Shown one piece after another: positions 1-11,513 of a stretch of 64,000 nucleotides of DNA. The stretch spans positions 6,503,540 through 6,567,539 of the forward strand of contig NC_064042.1 of assembly GCF_932526225.1 (NCBI RefSeq). Direction: 5' to 3'. This DNA is from Nematostella vectensis. Lineage: Eukaryota; Cnidaria; Anthozoa; Actiniaria; Edwardsiidae. The position numbers and the translations under genes are program-made. Each line of letters opens with the position of its first letter. The first letter of the stretch is position 1. A model generated the notes under the pieces. That model had not been told where the DNA came from. It worked only from the letters and a program-made list of their open reading frames with translations, and did not search any database.

Positions 1-1688
1 GGGCAGTAGCTAGGGAGGGGTGTAGCTAGGGAGGGGAGTAGCTAGGGAGGGGTGTAGCTAGGGAGGGAAGTAGCTAGGAAGGGGTGTAGCTAGGGAGGGG
101 AGTAGCTAGGGAGGGGTGTAGCTAGGGAGGGGAGTAGCTAGGGAGGGGAGTAGCTAGGGAGGGGTGTAGCTAGGGAGGGGAGTAGCTAGGGAGGGGTGTA
201 GCTAGGGAGGGGAGTAGCTAGGAAGGGGAGTAGCTAGGGAGGGGAGTAGCTAGGGAGGGGTGTAGCTATAAAGGGGAATAGCTATGGAGGGGAGTAGCTA
301 GGGGAAGGAGTAGCTAGGGGAAGGAGTAGCTAGGGAGGGGTGTAGCTAGGGAGGGAGTAGCTAGGGAGGGGAGTAGCTAGGGAGGGGAGTAGCTAGGGAG
401 GGGAGTAGCTAGGGGAAGGAGTAGCTAGGGGAAGGAGTAGCTAGGGAGGGGAGTAGCTAGGGAGGGAGTAGCTAGGGAGGGGAGTAGCTAGGGAGGGGAG
501 TAGCTAGGGAGGGGAGTAGCTAGGGAGGGGAGTAGCTAGGGAGGGGAGTAGCTAGGGAGGGGAGTAGCTAGGGAGGGGTGTAGTTAGGGAAGGGTGTAGC
601 TAGGGAGGAGAGTAGCTAGGGAGGGAGTTGCTAGGGAGGGGTGTAGCTAGGGAAAGGTGTAGCTAGTGAGGGGAGTAGCTAGGGATTGAGTAGCTAGGGA
701 GGGGTGTAGCTAGGGAAGGGTGTAGCTAGGTAGGGGTGTAGCTATGGAGGGGTGTAGCTATGGAGGTGTGTAGCTGGGTAGGGGTGTAGCTAGGTAGGGG
801 TGTAGCTAGGGAGGGGTGTAACTAGGGAGGGAAGTAGCTAGGGAGGGGAGTAGCTAGGGAGGGGAGTAGCTAGGAAGGGGAGTAGCTAGAGAGGGGTGTA
901 GCTAGGGAGGGGTGTAGCTAGGGAAGGGAGTAGCTAGGGAGGGGAGTAGCTAGGCATGGGAGTAGTTAGGGAAGGAGTAGCTAGGGAGGGGAGTAGCTAG
1001 GGAGGGGTGTAGCTAGGGAGGGAAGTAGCTAGGGAGGGGTGTAGCTAGGGAAGGGAGTAGCTAGGGAGGGGTGTAGCTAGGGAGGGGAGTAGCTAGGGAG
1101 GGGAGTAGCTAGGGAGGGGAGTAGCTAGAGAGGGGAGTAGCTAGGGAGGGGAGTAGCTAGGGAGGGGAGTAGCTAAGGAAGGGAGTAGCTAGGGAGGGGA
1201 GTAGCTAGGAAGGGGAGTAGCTAGGAAGGGGTGTAGCTAAGGAGGGGTGTAGCTAGGGAAGGGAGTAGCTAGGGAGGGGAGTAGCTGGGGAGGGGTGTAG
1301 CTAGGGAAGGGAGTAGCTAGGGAGGGATGTAGCTAGGGAGGGGAGTAGCTAGGGAGGGGAGTAGCTAGGGAGGGGAGTAGCTAGGGAGGGTGTAGCTAGG
1401 GAGGGGTGTAGCTAGGGAGGGGTGTAGCTAGGGAGGGGTGTGGCTAGGGAAGGGAGTAGCTAGGGAGGGGAGTAGCTAGGGAGGGGAGTAGCTAGGGAGG
1501 GGAGTAGCTAGGGAGGGGAGTAGCTAGGGAGGGGAGTAGCTAGGGAGGGGAGTAGCTAGGGAGGGGAGTAGCTAGGGAGGGGTGTAGCTAGGGAGGGGTG
1601 TAGCTAGGGAGGGGTGTAGCTAGGGAAGGGAGTAGCTAGGGAAGGGAGTAGCTAGGGAGGAGAATTATTTAGGGAGGGGCTCAGAGGC
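1..1688 (+). repeat. 16-bp G-rich minisatellite, array 1
   Basis: About 100 tandem copies of a 16-bp unit (AGTAGCTAGGGAGGGG) with variants such as GTGTAGCT and GGGAAGG. The left end is cut by the window. The array lies in the intron upstream of the EGF exon of receptor gene A. The same unit in the same orientation fills 37,790-41,255 upstream of the paralogous EGF exon of gene B. The G-runs of the plus strand (GGGAGGGG twice per 32 bp) could form G-quadruplexes. No coding sequence is visible in it. Confidence 0.98.
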
Positions 1689-1768
1689 ATGCATACCCTT
1701 AAGCGCCGTCAGCACTAAATTACATTTTAAATTAGTTTCGTTTTTATTTTTAATCCAAACTTTTTTAG

Positions 1769-4700
1769 CGCTGTGTCCATCCGACTTCTGCAGCAATGAT
1801 GGCAAATGCATATCTTCTGATTCTTGTGACAAAAACGGCGCATGCGCAGACAGGCGTACCTCGTTCGAGTGCGAGTGTAAACTTGGTTGGTCTAGACCTC
1901 AGTGCAAGAAGATAGGTAACATTCGCCAGGCCCGTACCCAGGGGGGGAAGGTGCGGCAAAAGGTCCACTTTCGTTTTTCAATAGATGTGCTAGATTTTTA
2001 TCAAAAAACCTCCCCCCCCCCCCGGAAAAATTAGGTCCACTTTTTCGGATTTCGCACCCCCCCCCCCCCCCCCTGGGTACGGGCCTGTTCGCTCCTTTTA
2101 CATCCTAAGCCTACGATTTCTCCCGTCGATAGTAAGTATGTTCTTTTCTATGATTCCCCATGACCGTACCCAGGTCTAGTAGGCAGATATCGTTGTGTGA
2201 CGTATAAATCAAACGGATATAAACGGGTACGATATTACCATGATGTAGCAAGGATGACTTCTTACAACAAAATGTTTAAATATTTCCCCGAATTATAGAA
2301 ATATTTCACAGGGTCATAGCAGGGAGTGGAGCACTCGGGATAATACTTGAAAATTATAGGTCTTTGTCCCCCAATATTTTTTCTTTATGTTTCTGTATCG
2401 TGCCGCCAATATTTCGAGCCCCGTTTTAGAATAGCATTCAATTCACATGTTACACCTTCTTGTTGTCGGTTAACATCTCTCTCGATATCTTGTTTGCCCA
2501 GATGAGGTTGACATGGTGTTTGTGGGCTCCTTTAAGTTGTCAGGGATTGCATGGCGGGAGAGTTACGCAAACTCAGCTACCGAGAGCTACAAGAACATAA
2601 CAGCGGAAATCCGTCAGGCGGTAAGTCGTCTATTTGTCCGTGGTGTTTGATCCGTGTATTTCCTGTGGTTTTGTTTTCCCTTTCCTAATTTTCTTTGGTA
2701 GAAGGTACGGTCACATTTAAAATCCAAAACGCCATCCGTTTTTGTTTTAGCATAAATCAATGGGCATTGTTCAGTAACTTGATTACGAAATAAAAATCAT
2801 TTGCCAAATATACGTATCTTAATCATATCAAATAGGGGAGGAAGCCGTCTTCTACCGCCCTACTTTTCACGTAACAGGACAAGCTGTTGTTACTTTCCTT
2901 GATAAGTAACTTGCTGTATAAAAGTGTTAGTAACTGAGTTCTTTTTGTATCCACAGATCGACAAGGCTTATGAGAACATGCCGATATTCGTAAGGAGCAA
3001 AGTGTTAAACTTGAGGTAGAGCCATGACAACGAAAACAAAATGAACTAGTTGAAGAATAGGGGAGGGAGGGGTGGGGGAGCAAGCGCATGCTCATACGAA
3101 TGCAGATTTGTATATATTTTTTTAGGAAATTTCACTTGTAATGCGAAGTGCGTTATTATCTTACTAGCGACTTTATAAAAAAAATTGTTTTTTTTATTCG
3201 TGCGCATGTTTGTTCTTCTATTTAGATCATGATTTTCAACTCAGACTTTTTTTGATTGCCCATAGAAGGTCTAGCAAATTAAAAAAAAAGCCCGTTTTTC
3301 TGTTATTTTTTAAACAAGTGTACAATATTCTTCAAAATGCAGAGACGCAGCTCTGTGGTTTCGTCTTTTGCGATTCCTGTTTTTGTTGTTTCTAGGAAAG
3401 GCAGTGTGATCGTTGACTTTGAACTCTCGTTTAACGAGCCGACGTCGCGCGATAAAGCTTTGGAACCGCTACAGAACGTCGCGCTGACGGGAAGCCTGGG
3501 AAAATACGGCATTAACGGATCCACCATCACACTACAGGCGGCTAGCGCAGGTACTTACACACAGTGCATTGTCACAGTAACAAGATTGCGTGACGATTTT
3601 TATTTGCGTTTTGTGTGGCTAGCGCAGATACAAGTAATCACACACTGAACATAGCCACCCTCTAGAGTATTGCCTGACAACGTTACTCTATTGGCGTGTT
3701 GTGTTATTAGTGCACACTAGCAACATAACAACATAACGACATGGGCGCGCGCACTATGTTTAGTCCGACATAACGACATGGACGTAATGACACTGCTACA
3801 CTAGCTTCACCAGCTTCACTAGCCTCGCCTGCTTTGCTAGCTTTACTAGCTACACCACTGTCTACATTATCTTCTATAGCGGAGTCGTTACCACAGCTAA
3901 GTGACGTCATGCCGGCATCCAGCAGCCTCAAAGTCACGTGGTCAAACGCAACTCGTAATGCGCAATGTACGATGCGCGCTAGACCTCTAGCTGGAGCGTC
4001 ACGTGACTGGGTGACGTCATCAGGCTCTAGTAGTTCAGCCTCGCTGTCGTGCGTGTTGGATGATCTTGAGCCTGACACTCTGTACGAGGTGGAGGTCACT
4101 GTGTCGGTGCGGGAAGACACGAGGCGTGACACGGTGTACATCAGGACCACCCCAACAGGTACGTGGGCTAGTCGCATGACCATCAGGACCACCCCCACAG
4201 GTACGTGTGCTAGTCACGTGACCATCAGGACCACCCCCACAGGTACGTGTATTAGTCACGTGATCATCAGTACCACCCCCACAGATAAGCGTGTTAGTCA
4301 TGTGATCATCAGTACATGTACAGGTACAGGTACATGTTCTGGTGAAGTCGTAACATCGACGTTCTTTCTTTTGTTCCAGCTGTCGAGGTAAATGATCAGA
4401 ATTCAACCATTGTTGGTCTCGCTGTGCTGGTCGCCATCTTGTTCTTGGTCATCATTTGTCTGATTGTCTACATCGCGGTGCTGAAGAGGGCAGGTAAGTC
4501 GGTTAGATATGTTAAACTTCTGTTACAATAACTTAAAAGATTTACTTTAAAGATGCTACTTTTTCTTTCACAGGTCCAACAGCAAAGAGAGAAAGGTATA
4601 AAAACTTCGTTAAATAACAGCGCTTTACATTCTTGATCTTGAATTCCAGTACCTTTCTCCCACAGATCTGAAGCTGATAACCCAGGCTACTCTGGATTCC

Positions 4701-5401
4701 AGGTAAAATTTTTCCTAAAAAACATACTGTGTTATGTCCGAGTAGTGAGCTTTTTAAAGGTGAAAACACTTTAAACATAATTTATGCTTGCTCTTAAGAA
4801 TGTGGCGATGCAAGAAAACGTCAACCAAGACCAACATGTAATCCCAGAGATGGGAGACTATGAGTTCGCCCCATTGGAAAATAGGGGACCCACCCCTGAC
4901 CCCATTCCACAATACGAACCAGTGAACAATACACAAACACGATCACCGACCCATAGTAACGTCACGAAATGCGATGATGTAACGCAAGGGAGCAATGTCG
5001 CGCAATACGAAGCTATGAATAGACATGCATCACGTGATCGGCATGTGCCGGGCAATCGCCAGTACGATAGCGTCGATAGCACGAGAATGAGTAGACAGAA
5101 TCCACCCGCGAGGAGAGCAAGGAACGGCACGGGTGATCAAGGCGAGCCAGGTTATGAGAACACAAGAAAACGAGGTTTACCACATGAAGTGTACCAATCT
5201 TTACAGGCGACGACACAACACAGCGAGAATGCGCAGTACGCACCACTGCATCCTGGGACACGCATTGCGGCCAGGCCTGGTGGTAGGGACGAGAGGGGAG
5301 TAGGCACAGACATAAGAGGGAGTGAGTACCAGGAGTTGCACAGAACTAAAGCCACAGATCCATGTTATCAACGTGTAGGCAGTAGAGTTACTAGTGCATA
5401 A
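1769..5401 (+). CDS. Receptor gene A (3' part): EGF-SEA-FN3-TM-tyrosine-rich tail
   Basis: Type I membrane receptor whose 5' part lies outside the window. Exons with consistent phases: 1,769-1,915 (EGF-like, ending CECKLGWSRPQC); 2,502-2,620, 2,957-3,015 and 3,396-3,550 (SEA domain with the self-cleavage-type motif G-SVIV at 3,400-3,414); 3,880-4,158 (FN3, with LEPDTLYEVEVTV); 4,380-4,493 (TM helix, then K-R); 4,574-4,595; 4,666-4,702; 4,799-5,401 (stop TAA). The visible product is about 510 aa. The tail of roughly 220 aa is rich in tyrosine motifs: YEAM (5,006), YEN (5,153), YQSL-x11-YAPL (5,192-5,248, ITAM spacing) and SEYQEL (5,321-5,338, ITIM type). The first three domain types are all bounded by phase-1 introns, usual for shuffled extracellular modules. 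The ligand is unknown; a signalling or recognition receptor is inferred. Confidence 0.85.
1927..2087. mobile_element. MITE with CAGGCCCGTACCCAGG inverted termini
   Basis: A 161-bp element in the intron after the EGF exon of gene A. Its ends are inverted repeats (CAGGCCCGTACCCAGGG and its complement) with long G/C homopolymers inside them, and it is flanked by TTCGC on both sides, a likely 5-bp target duplication. It has no coding capacity. A near-identical copy sits at the same place in gene B (44,718-44,876), so it was present before the segmental duplication. A related interior segment occurs near 17,400-17,510 and a terminus-like fragment near 63,814. Confidence 0.75.
4138..4300 (+). repeat. 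42-bp in-frame repeat duplicating the FN3 exon end and its splice donor
   Basis: The last codons of the FN3 exon plus its donor (CCACAG|GTACGTG) are repeated with an exact 42-bp period: donors at 4,159, 4,201 and 4,243, and a degenerate fourth at 4,285 (GATAAG instead of GTACGT). Forty-two bases are 14 codons and the reading frame stays open through all copies, so use of a later donor would add 14 or 28 residues to the stalk just before the TM helix. Confidence 0.9.
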
Positions 5402-6165
5402 GATGCTCATATCGCGGATCCATGTGATCAAAGGGTAGGCAGTAGAGTCACTAGCGCGTGCAATGCTCATATCGCGGATCTGTGTGATCAAAGGGTAGGC
5501 AGTAGAGTTAATAGCGCGTGCAATGCTCATATCGCGGATCTGTGTGATCAAAGGGTAGGCAGAGTTACTAGCGCATAAGATGCTCATATCGCGGATCCAT
5601 GTGATCAAAGGGTAGGCAGTAGAGTCACTAGCGCGTAGGATGATCATATCGCGGATCCATGTGATCAAAGGGTAGGCAGAGTTACTAGCGCATAAGATGC
5701 TCATATCGCGGATCCATGTGATCAACGGGTAGGCAGTAGAGTTATTAGCGCATAAGATGCTCATATCGCGGATCCCTGGATCAACGGTTAGGCAGTAGAG
5801 TTACTAGCGCGTGAAATGCTCATATCGCGGATCCATGTTATCAAAGGGTCGGCAGTAGAGTTACTAGCGCGTGAAATGCTCATATCGCGGATCCATGTTA
5901 TCAAAGGGTCGGCAGTAGAGTTACTAGCGCGTGAAATGCTCATATCGCGTATCCATGTGATCAACGGGTAGGCAGTAGAGTTACTAGCGCATAAGATGCT
6001 TATATCGCGGATCCATGTGATCAACGGGTAGGCAGTAGAGTTACTAGCGCGTGAAATGCTCATATCGCGGATCTGTGTGATCAAAGGGTAAGCAGTAGAG
6101 TTATTAGCGCGTGAAATGCTCATATCGCGGATCTGTGTGATTAAAGGATAGGCTCTAGAAATACC
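5345..6165 (+). repeat. 60-bp minisatellite seeded by the stop-codon end of gene A
   Basis: About 13 copies of a 60-bp unit (20 codons; some units are shortened by 3 bp). The first unit overlaps the last codons and TAA stop of gene A (encoding DPCYQRVGSRVTSA). Later units replace the stop position by TGC, TAG or TGA variants and the tyrosine codon TAT by GAT, while units near 5,834 and 5,894 keep TAT. Long reverse-strand reading frames here are by-products of the codon-length period. Confidence 0.92.
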
Positions 6166-6169
6166 ACTC

Positions 6170-7723
6170 GCGCGTAAGATAGTCCCACCGACCCTTGCAA
6201 TCGCGTACAAAGATAATACCAGCGCGATAGCTGAAAAAACCTCGTTTACAGGTCAATATTATCAAACGTTTTAGTCACTAGAATTACCATCATAACTCGT
6301 ATTATACATATCCCCATAGATTTTTGTTACCCTACAATGCTACAAACGCGTGAGGTGCATATCACAATTTGTCCATCTGTTACCGTGTAACCGCATGTTA
6401 CCAACCACACTGAACTGGAGAAATCCACCAAGATTCCCGATGCTGTCTATCATGGTATCATCGCTATCATCACGCTGTAAAATATCAGAAACAATCTGGA
6501 TAAACACGACCGTTCTAAACGAAACCCTCGAATTGTTTCTATTGCTACTCAGTATCACAAATATCTTTAACGCTTTAACTTGGGATTGGCTGAATACTGG
6601 GTAGTAGTCTTTGAATCCCATCCAAGGTATCCTATTGTGTAGACCCGAAACAACACGCCTTGCACAGTTTGAAGTTCATAGGCTGGTGTCACGCGGGACA
6701 ATTATGGCAGGGTGTCGGGGATACGCTAGTACTTGTCACGCGGGAAATTAACGCAAGGTGATGGATTTCGCTATTTTTATAACTTTATCATTTTACCGCC
6801 AACTTGTGCCGGGAGTTAATGATGCGTTAATAGTGTGTTACCTCCGTAGTCAATAATAACCATGTAATTATTACGTAGATCACGGCAGTCCAAGGGTAAC
6901 TCACTGGCACACCTACGTTGGAAGGTCGCCACCCATAGGCTAGAAACCTTATCCAAACGAAACTAAATGCTTTTCGGGGTGTCAGTGAAGGTTTCCCGTT
7001 TGGGCTCGCCGTCTTAGGAAGATACAAAGGGGGTGCGGTATGATACCCCAAATTAAGATCTACTTGTAAACCGTCTTTACACACCGTACAGTATAAAGCA
7101 GTTGTAACAGCGAAGAAGTCAAACTGGTACCTCCCCAAATACAATAATTTGAATACCCCAAATTATTATTCTTAAGATCATCTTAAAATCTACTTGTAAA
7201 CCGTCTTGTACACACCGTATGAAGCAGTTGTAACAGCGAAGAAGTCAAACTGGTACCTCCCCCAGCTAAGTGGTCATAGTCGTCATATAAGAGAGTCCGT
7301 TACAAGTGGTTAGTGAACCCCCCAAAATAACTGTTACACTGGCTTACTACTAACATGAACTATTTTGCGAATGGTATTTTACGTTTTTTTTTAATTTCAC
7401 ACGCTTTTTGTTATCAATCCTAAACCTGGTTATTTGAAACATAATATTATAAACAAATTTCATTTATTTCGTTCGTGCCTAAATTCTCATTTCTTGCGTC
7501 CTTTCCACTGCTCTTGCCTCTCAACCCCCCCCCCCTGTTTTCTCTCTCATCTCCGTTCTTCCCCACTTTGCCTCAAGCAAACTACGTTGGTCCACGCAAA
7601 CTCCATTGGTTCTTATCCCACGAACCTTCAGGGGAGTCGCGATAGCTAATGCTGACAATTTAGTGAATATATTAGGATGGCAAAAGGAGGTGCGTCGACC
7701 CCGGGGGAGACTAGAAACAGGGA
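6170..7723. other. Intergenic region, no gene seen
   Basis: No convincing exon on either strand. A segment of about 100 bp containing CTACTTGTAAACCGTCTT and ending in TGGTACCTCCCC is duplicated in tandem (about 7,040-7,138 and 7,150-7,262). The 3' UTR and poly(A) site of gene A must lie here or within the 60-bp array, but no clear AATAAA could be assigned to it. Confidence 0.6.
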
Positions 7724-10364
7724 TACACTGTTAGTTTCAGAGAGTAGTTTTAACTCCAAAAAGGGAGTAAAAAACCGAGGTACAAAATGACTCCCTTTTT
7801 GGAGTAATTTTTTACTCCCTTTTTTCTACTCTCTCAAGGGAGTAGATTTTACCCCTGTAGGGGAGTAACTAAAGGGAGTGATTTACTAGGTTGCTTGCTA
7901 TTACTCCATTAAAGGAGTACAATTTACCCTCAAAATGGAGTTATTTTGTACTCCTTTTTTTCCTACTCTCTCGGGGGAGTAGATTTTACCCACTTTAGGG
8001 GGTAGCTAAGTGGAGTAATTTACTAGGTTGATTGTAGTTACTCCATTAAAAGAGTACAATTCACCCTCAAAATGGGAGTCGATTTTTACTCCCTATTTTG
8101 TTATTTTCCCCTACTAATTGGGTAACAAAAGGGATGATTTCAACCCCCTCCCCCCTGTTTTTTTTTTTAAAAATGGCCGTTTAAACTCCACCTACTTCAG
8201 GGGTTAATACTGGAGTAATTTAGAAACACCAAGGAAAAGACGTTATTATGAATTTGACAAATCATTTAATTAAAAAAATCAGTTTAAAAAACAAACAAAA
8301 ATATAAGTTGAAAAATAATAGTCATTTGACATAAGGTATACAGGACAACATTACTAACAAATGTCCCAACGTAACAAAGCTGAAACAAACATACACAATA
8401 TTATTTTTCTATAACAGCTTTTGAACATTACCCTTTTTTTTTGCGTCATTACGGTTTTCCAAAAGAACTGCCTCCTCCATCTTTGTATATACAGATAAGA
8501 AGCTAGAAGCCTAATGCCTCTATATGCACCATTTAAATTTGAACCTGGTAGGCTAGCTTGAAAAGATAACCAGGTTCTTCATATGCAGGGTTTACTGTGA
8601 TCAGAATATACGGACAAAAACCAACTACAGTAACATTAGATATTCAAAATAAATATCTGGACAAATTTTAGGTGCAAGACTGATTGCTAGGTTTTTACTA
8701 AGCTAAGTTATTCAATTTTGTGCTTCAAGTAACAGTTTATAAAGCATAGGCGCTTTAGATGTAAGTACAGTGATTAGTGAATAACTTTACGCATTGATAC
8801 ATTCCTTATACCTCAAACTTCTTTCTTTTCTGGCTTTGAAACTCAAGCACATTTTACTATCTCTATCATAATGTCCTGCGAAGATAATAAGAGAAACACA
8901 TAAGAAGGTAGTATTGCTTTGGAAGATAACAAAGAATCACAAAACATATCAGTCTAGTTCAAGAAATCCGCTCACGAACGATGATTTGATGCTGAAGTTG
9001 GTCGCAAAAATCACATTTACTATTGAACCTATCACATTATAAAGCCCATTACACACTAACCTTTAACTTCAATCCATGTTCTGCCATCAAATCCTTAAAA
9101 AAGGTGAATTACGCGTAGAAAAGACGGGAATAAACGGCTACCCGTTTGGAGGCTGTAATAATGGCTTTCGTTCGACCGTTATGATTTTGCGCCTTGGGCC
9201 CAAGCCCCTCTCGGCCACTAAAGCAAAGGACGCCCGGCACATTTTGCTTTTACGGGCCTTAGTGAGCCGTCTTCTATCTGCAAAGCGGGACTTCTTTTTT
9301 TTTATAATCTCGAGTAGCATTTCTATTAGAAACAATATATATTATTTTATAATGTTAAAATCGGATCTAAGAATTTTATACAATTATCACCCTACCTATC
9401 TTTCTTTTCAATGCAGTACTAATTATTCTGAGCGAATTCTGAAAGTACACCACATAAAACTCATGTTCGAGTCCAATGCCTGTCTTTGATTACATTTCTT
9501 ATTGTTGTAGTATAGCTGACAATATATGCAAGTATGGTGAGGCTTGTTCTTGTATTGAAAATGTTCTTTTAGGATTTCCTAAGAATTTCCTAAGAGTTCC
9601 TAAATTGTAGAATACTTCTTCCTAAGATTTTCTTATCCAAATTATTCCGATTTACTGGTCAACTGCTTATACTAGGAAATCCTAGGAATTTTTAGGAAGT
9701 TTAATCATATTTTGTTGTTTTGATCGAACTTAGGAAATCTTAGGAAACTCCTAGGCACGGGTAGATTTTTTTGTCTCAATACCAATAAATGCGATAAACT
9801 ATTATTTTTATCTTTTGTCTTATATAATAAAGACTATCGTTTTCTTTTAAAATTCAGCTAATTCAGAGTATAAAAAAACAACTCCCTTTATTATATATAT
9901 TTGGAGTGGTTTGTTACTGCTCTAAAAAGATACAGCTGGAGGAAAAGCTACTCTTTCAACACGATATGGCTGGAGTAGTAAATAACTCTTCAAAACCTAC
10001 TCCTAAAAGGAGTACTTTTTTACTCCATTTCTTGACCATCTGGAGTAAAAATAACTCTTTTCACTTGAGATAGTTGGAGTAGTTTTTACTCTGCTAAAAT
10101 TACCTCCCAGAAAAGGGTACTTTTTACTCCATTATTTGACCAACAAGAGTGAAAATTACTCTTTTTCTAATAAACATTCGATACTAATTCTCAGCAGAGT
10201 AAAACTTACTCCGTTAAGGGAGTAAACAAAAAAAATACTCATCAGTGGAGTAGTTATTATTCCAATAAAGGAGTTAAAATTACTCCTTCAAAAGTACTCC
10301 ATCGCAAAGAGTAGTTTTTACTCTCTGAGTGGAGTAAAAATAACTCCCTGAAACTAACAGTGTA
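7724..10364. mobile_element. Non-autonomous 2.6-kb TIR element with subterminal GGAGTA/TACTCC arrays
   Basis: The ends are inverted copies of TACACTGTTAGTTTCAG. Just inside each end (7,736-8,220 and about 9,880-10,350) lie dense arrays of GGAGTA and its complement TACTCC, often as short palindromes such as GGAGTAAAAATTACTCC. The interior (8,250-9,850) is AT-rich with no reading frame resembling a transposase; 9,560-9,740 has TTCCTAAG/CTTAGGAA repeats also seen at 13,320-13,620. No convincing target duplication is visible. Superfamily not determined; the subterminal repeats resemble transposase-binding arrays in organisation, which is inference. Confidence 0.75.
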
Positions 10365-11070
10365 CCACTTCGGGTTTGGTCAACAGCAATTCTTACCCGT
10401 AAGAAATAGAACATTGGGTGTGATCGAAGGACTTTTTTAACTCTAACAGATAGCAGAATCGGAAAAAAATTCCTGTCGTTTGTTTTCAAGATGAAGGGGG
10501 GGGGGGGGGGGGGCGTTCATTAAAAAATACCCGTAAAAAAAACTAAAGGAATAGCATTTGCTCGAAAATTTTATACCATAAGAGATAGCAGAATTGAAAA
10601 AATCCTTAAACACCCCCTAAAGAATTGCAGTTTATACACTGCAATTCACATATAATTTATACAATAAGGATATCAATTGGTCGATATTATATACCAAAAA
10701 AGATAGGACGATTACGTCCCGTCTTCTTTTCTGGAGAGTTCCCTTCCAATTTGGAATTTGGCTATAAAATTCGTACAATCTCTCAAGAACGTACAGCATA
10801 CACAATGGCGCTGACATATACATACGCCCGTCATATTCAAGAATGGCAGAAATACACTATGTACTGATGACAAGGATCCTACTTTAACTGATAATTGTAT
10901 ACGGTATTTAAGCATGCTTGGCTGACTCTTTTTAGCCTAAACAACTCATAAGGGCATTCAACTGTTCAAGCATCCCTATTTCTATAGGATATGCCAAATT
11001 AATGCAAAACACTTAGCTGCCGTATTTACTCCCTGTTGATCCCAAGATTCTTTAGGAAATATCTTCTTCG
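10365..11070. other. Intergenic region, no gene seen
   Basis: AT-rich sequence with an 18-base G homopolymer near 10,497 and repeated short AT-rich motifs. No exon-like sequence can be supported. Confidence 0.5.
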
Positions 11071-11134
11071 ATGGGTTCAATTAATCTGGTATTCCTTGTT
11101 GGTGCCTTGGTTTGCCTGATTATAACTTCAACAG
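11071..11134 (+). CDS. Orphan signal-peptide exon
   Basis: An ATG opens a 21-codon hydrophobic stretch (MGSINLVFLVGALVCLIITS...) that ends in phase 1 at a good donor (CAACAG|GTAAAT). This matches the layout of the first exon of gene B (26,210-26,282), also a phase-1 signal peptide. The next phase-compatible piece is after an acceptor at about 12,888, reading GSPGCDSVVEDLI and then a stop, shortly before a retroelement relic. It may be the start of a broken secreted or receptor gene; a chance reading is possible. Confidence 0.4.
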
Positions 11135-11513
11135 GTAAATCAAACTCCATTTGCACATCGGCTTTTTAAAGGTGAATGGTGAATACATCCATCCTCGGGG
11201 ACCCAGGACGTCGCGGAGATCGGGCACACAGGGAGCGCGGCGCGATCGTGTCTTCCACCTGTCTAATAATCCACAGGTGAAAACTCGTGTTTTCTGTAAG
11301 TCTTTCCCGGTGGTAAGACATGAGGTCGACTCCGCGTCTACTCGAATATTCTACAGTGTAAGATCTGGAATATTACCCAAGATGAAATATTTACAAGCCA
11401 TAATTCATTATTCCTGCTTATTTAATTGTGAATATTGATATATAGTATTAATTGCTAGGAGAGAGCGCAGCAACCGGAGAGCAAGCCTATCGCATTAGGT
11501 ATCGCATATGATT

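Noticed and set aside
1-1688. Telomeric or centromeric satellite
   Set aside because: The unit is not a telomere repeat, and the second array lies inside a gene intron; both are local minisatellites.
3707-4406. Minus-strand frames opposite the FN3 exon
   Set aside because: Antisense to a well-supported FN3 exon with correct splice sites and phase.
5345-6165. CRISPR-like array
   Set aside because: Contiguous 60-bp units without spacers, derived from a eukaryotic exon end.
5201-6210. Long minus-strand reading frames with repeated NSTAYPLITWIRDMSI-type units
   Set aside because: They are the reverse strand of the 60-bp minisatellite; the codon-length period keeps any frame open. The plus-strand relation to the gene A exon explains the sequence.
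9076-9489. 137-codon plus-strand frame
   Set aside because: Lies within the non-autonomous TIR element, is low in coding character and matches no transposase.
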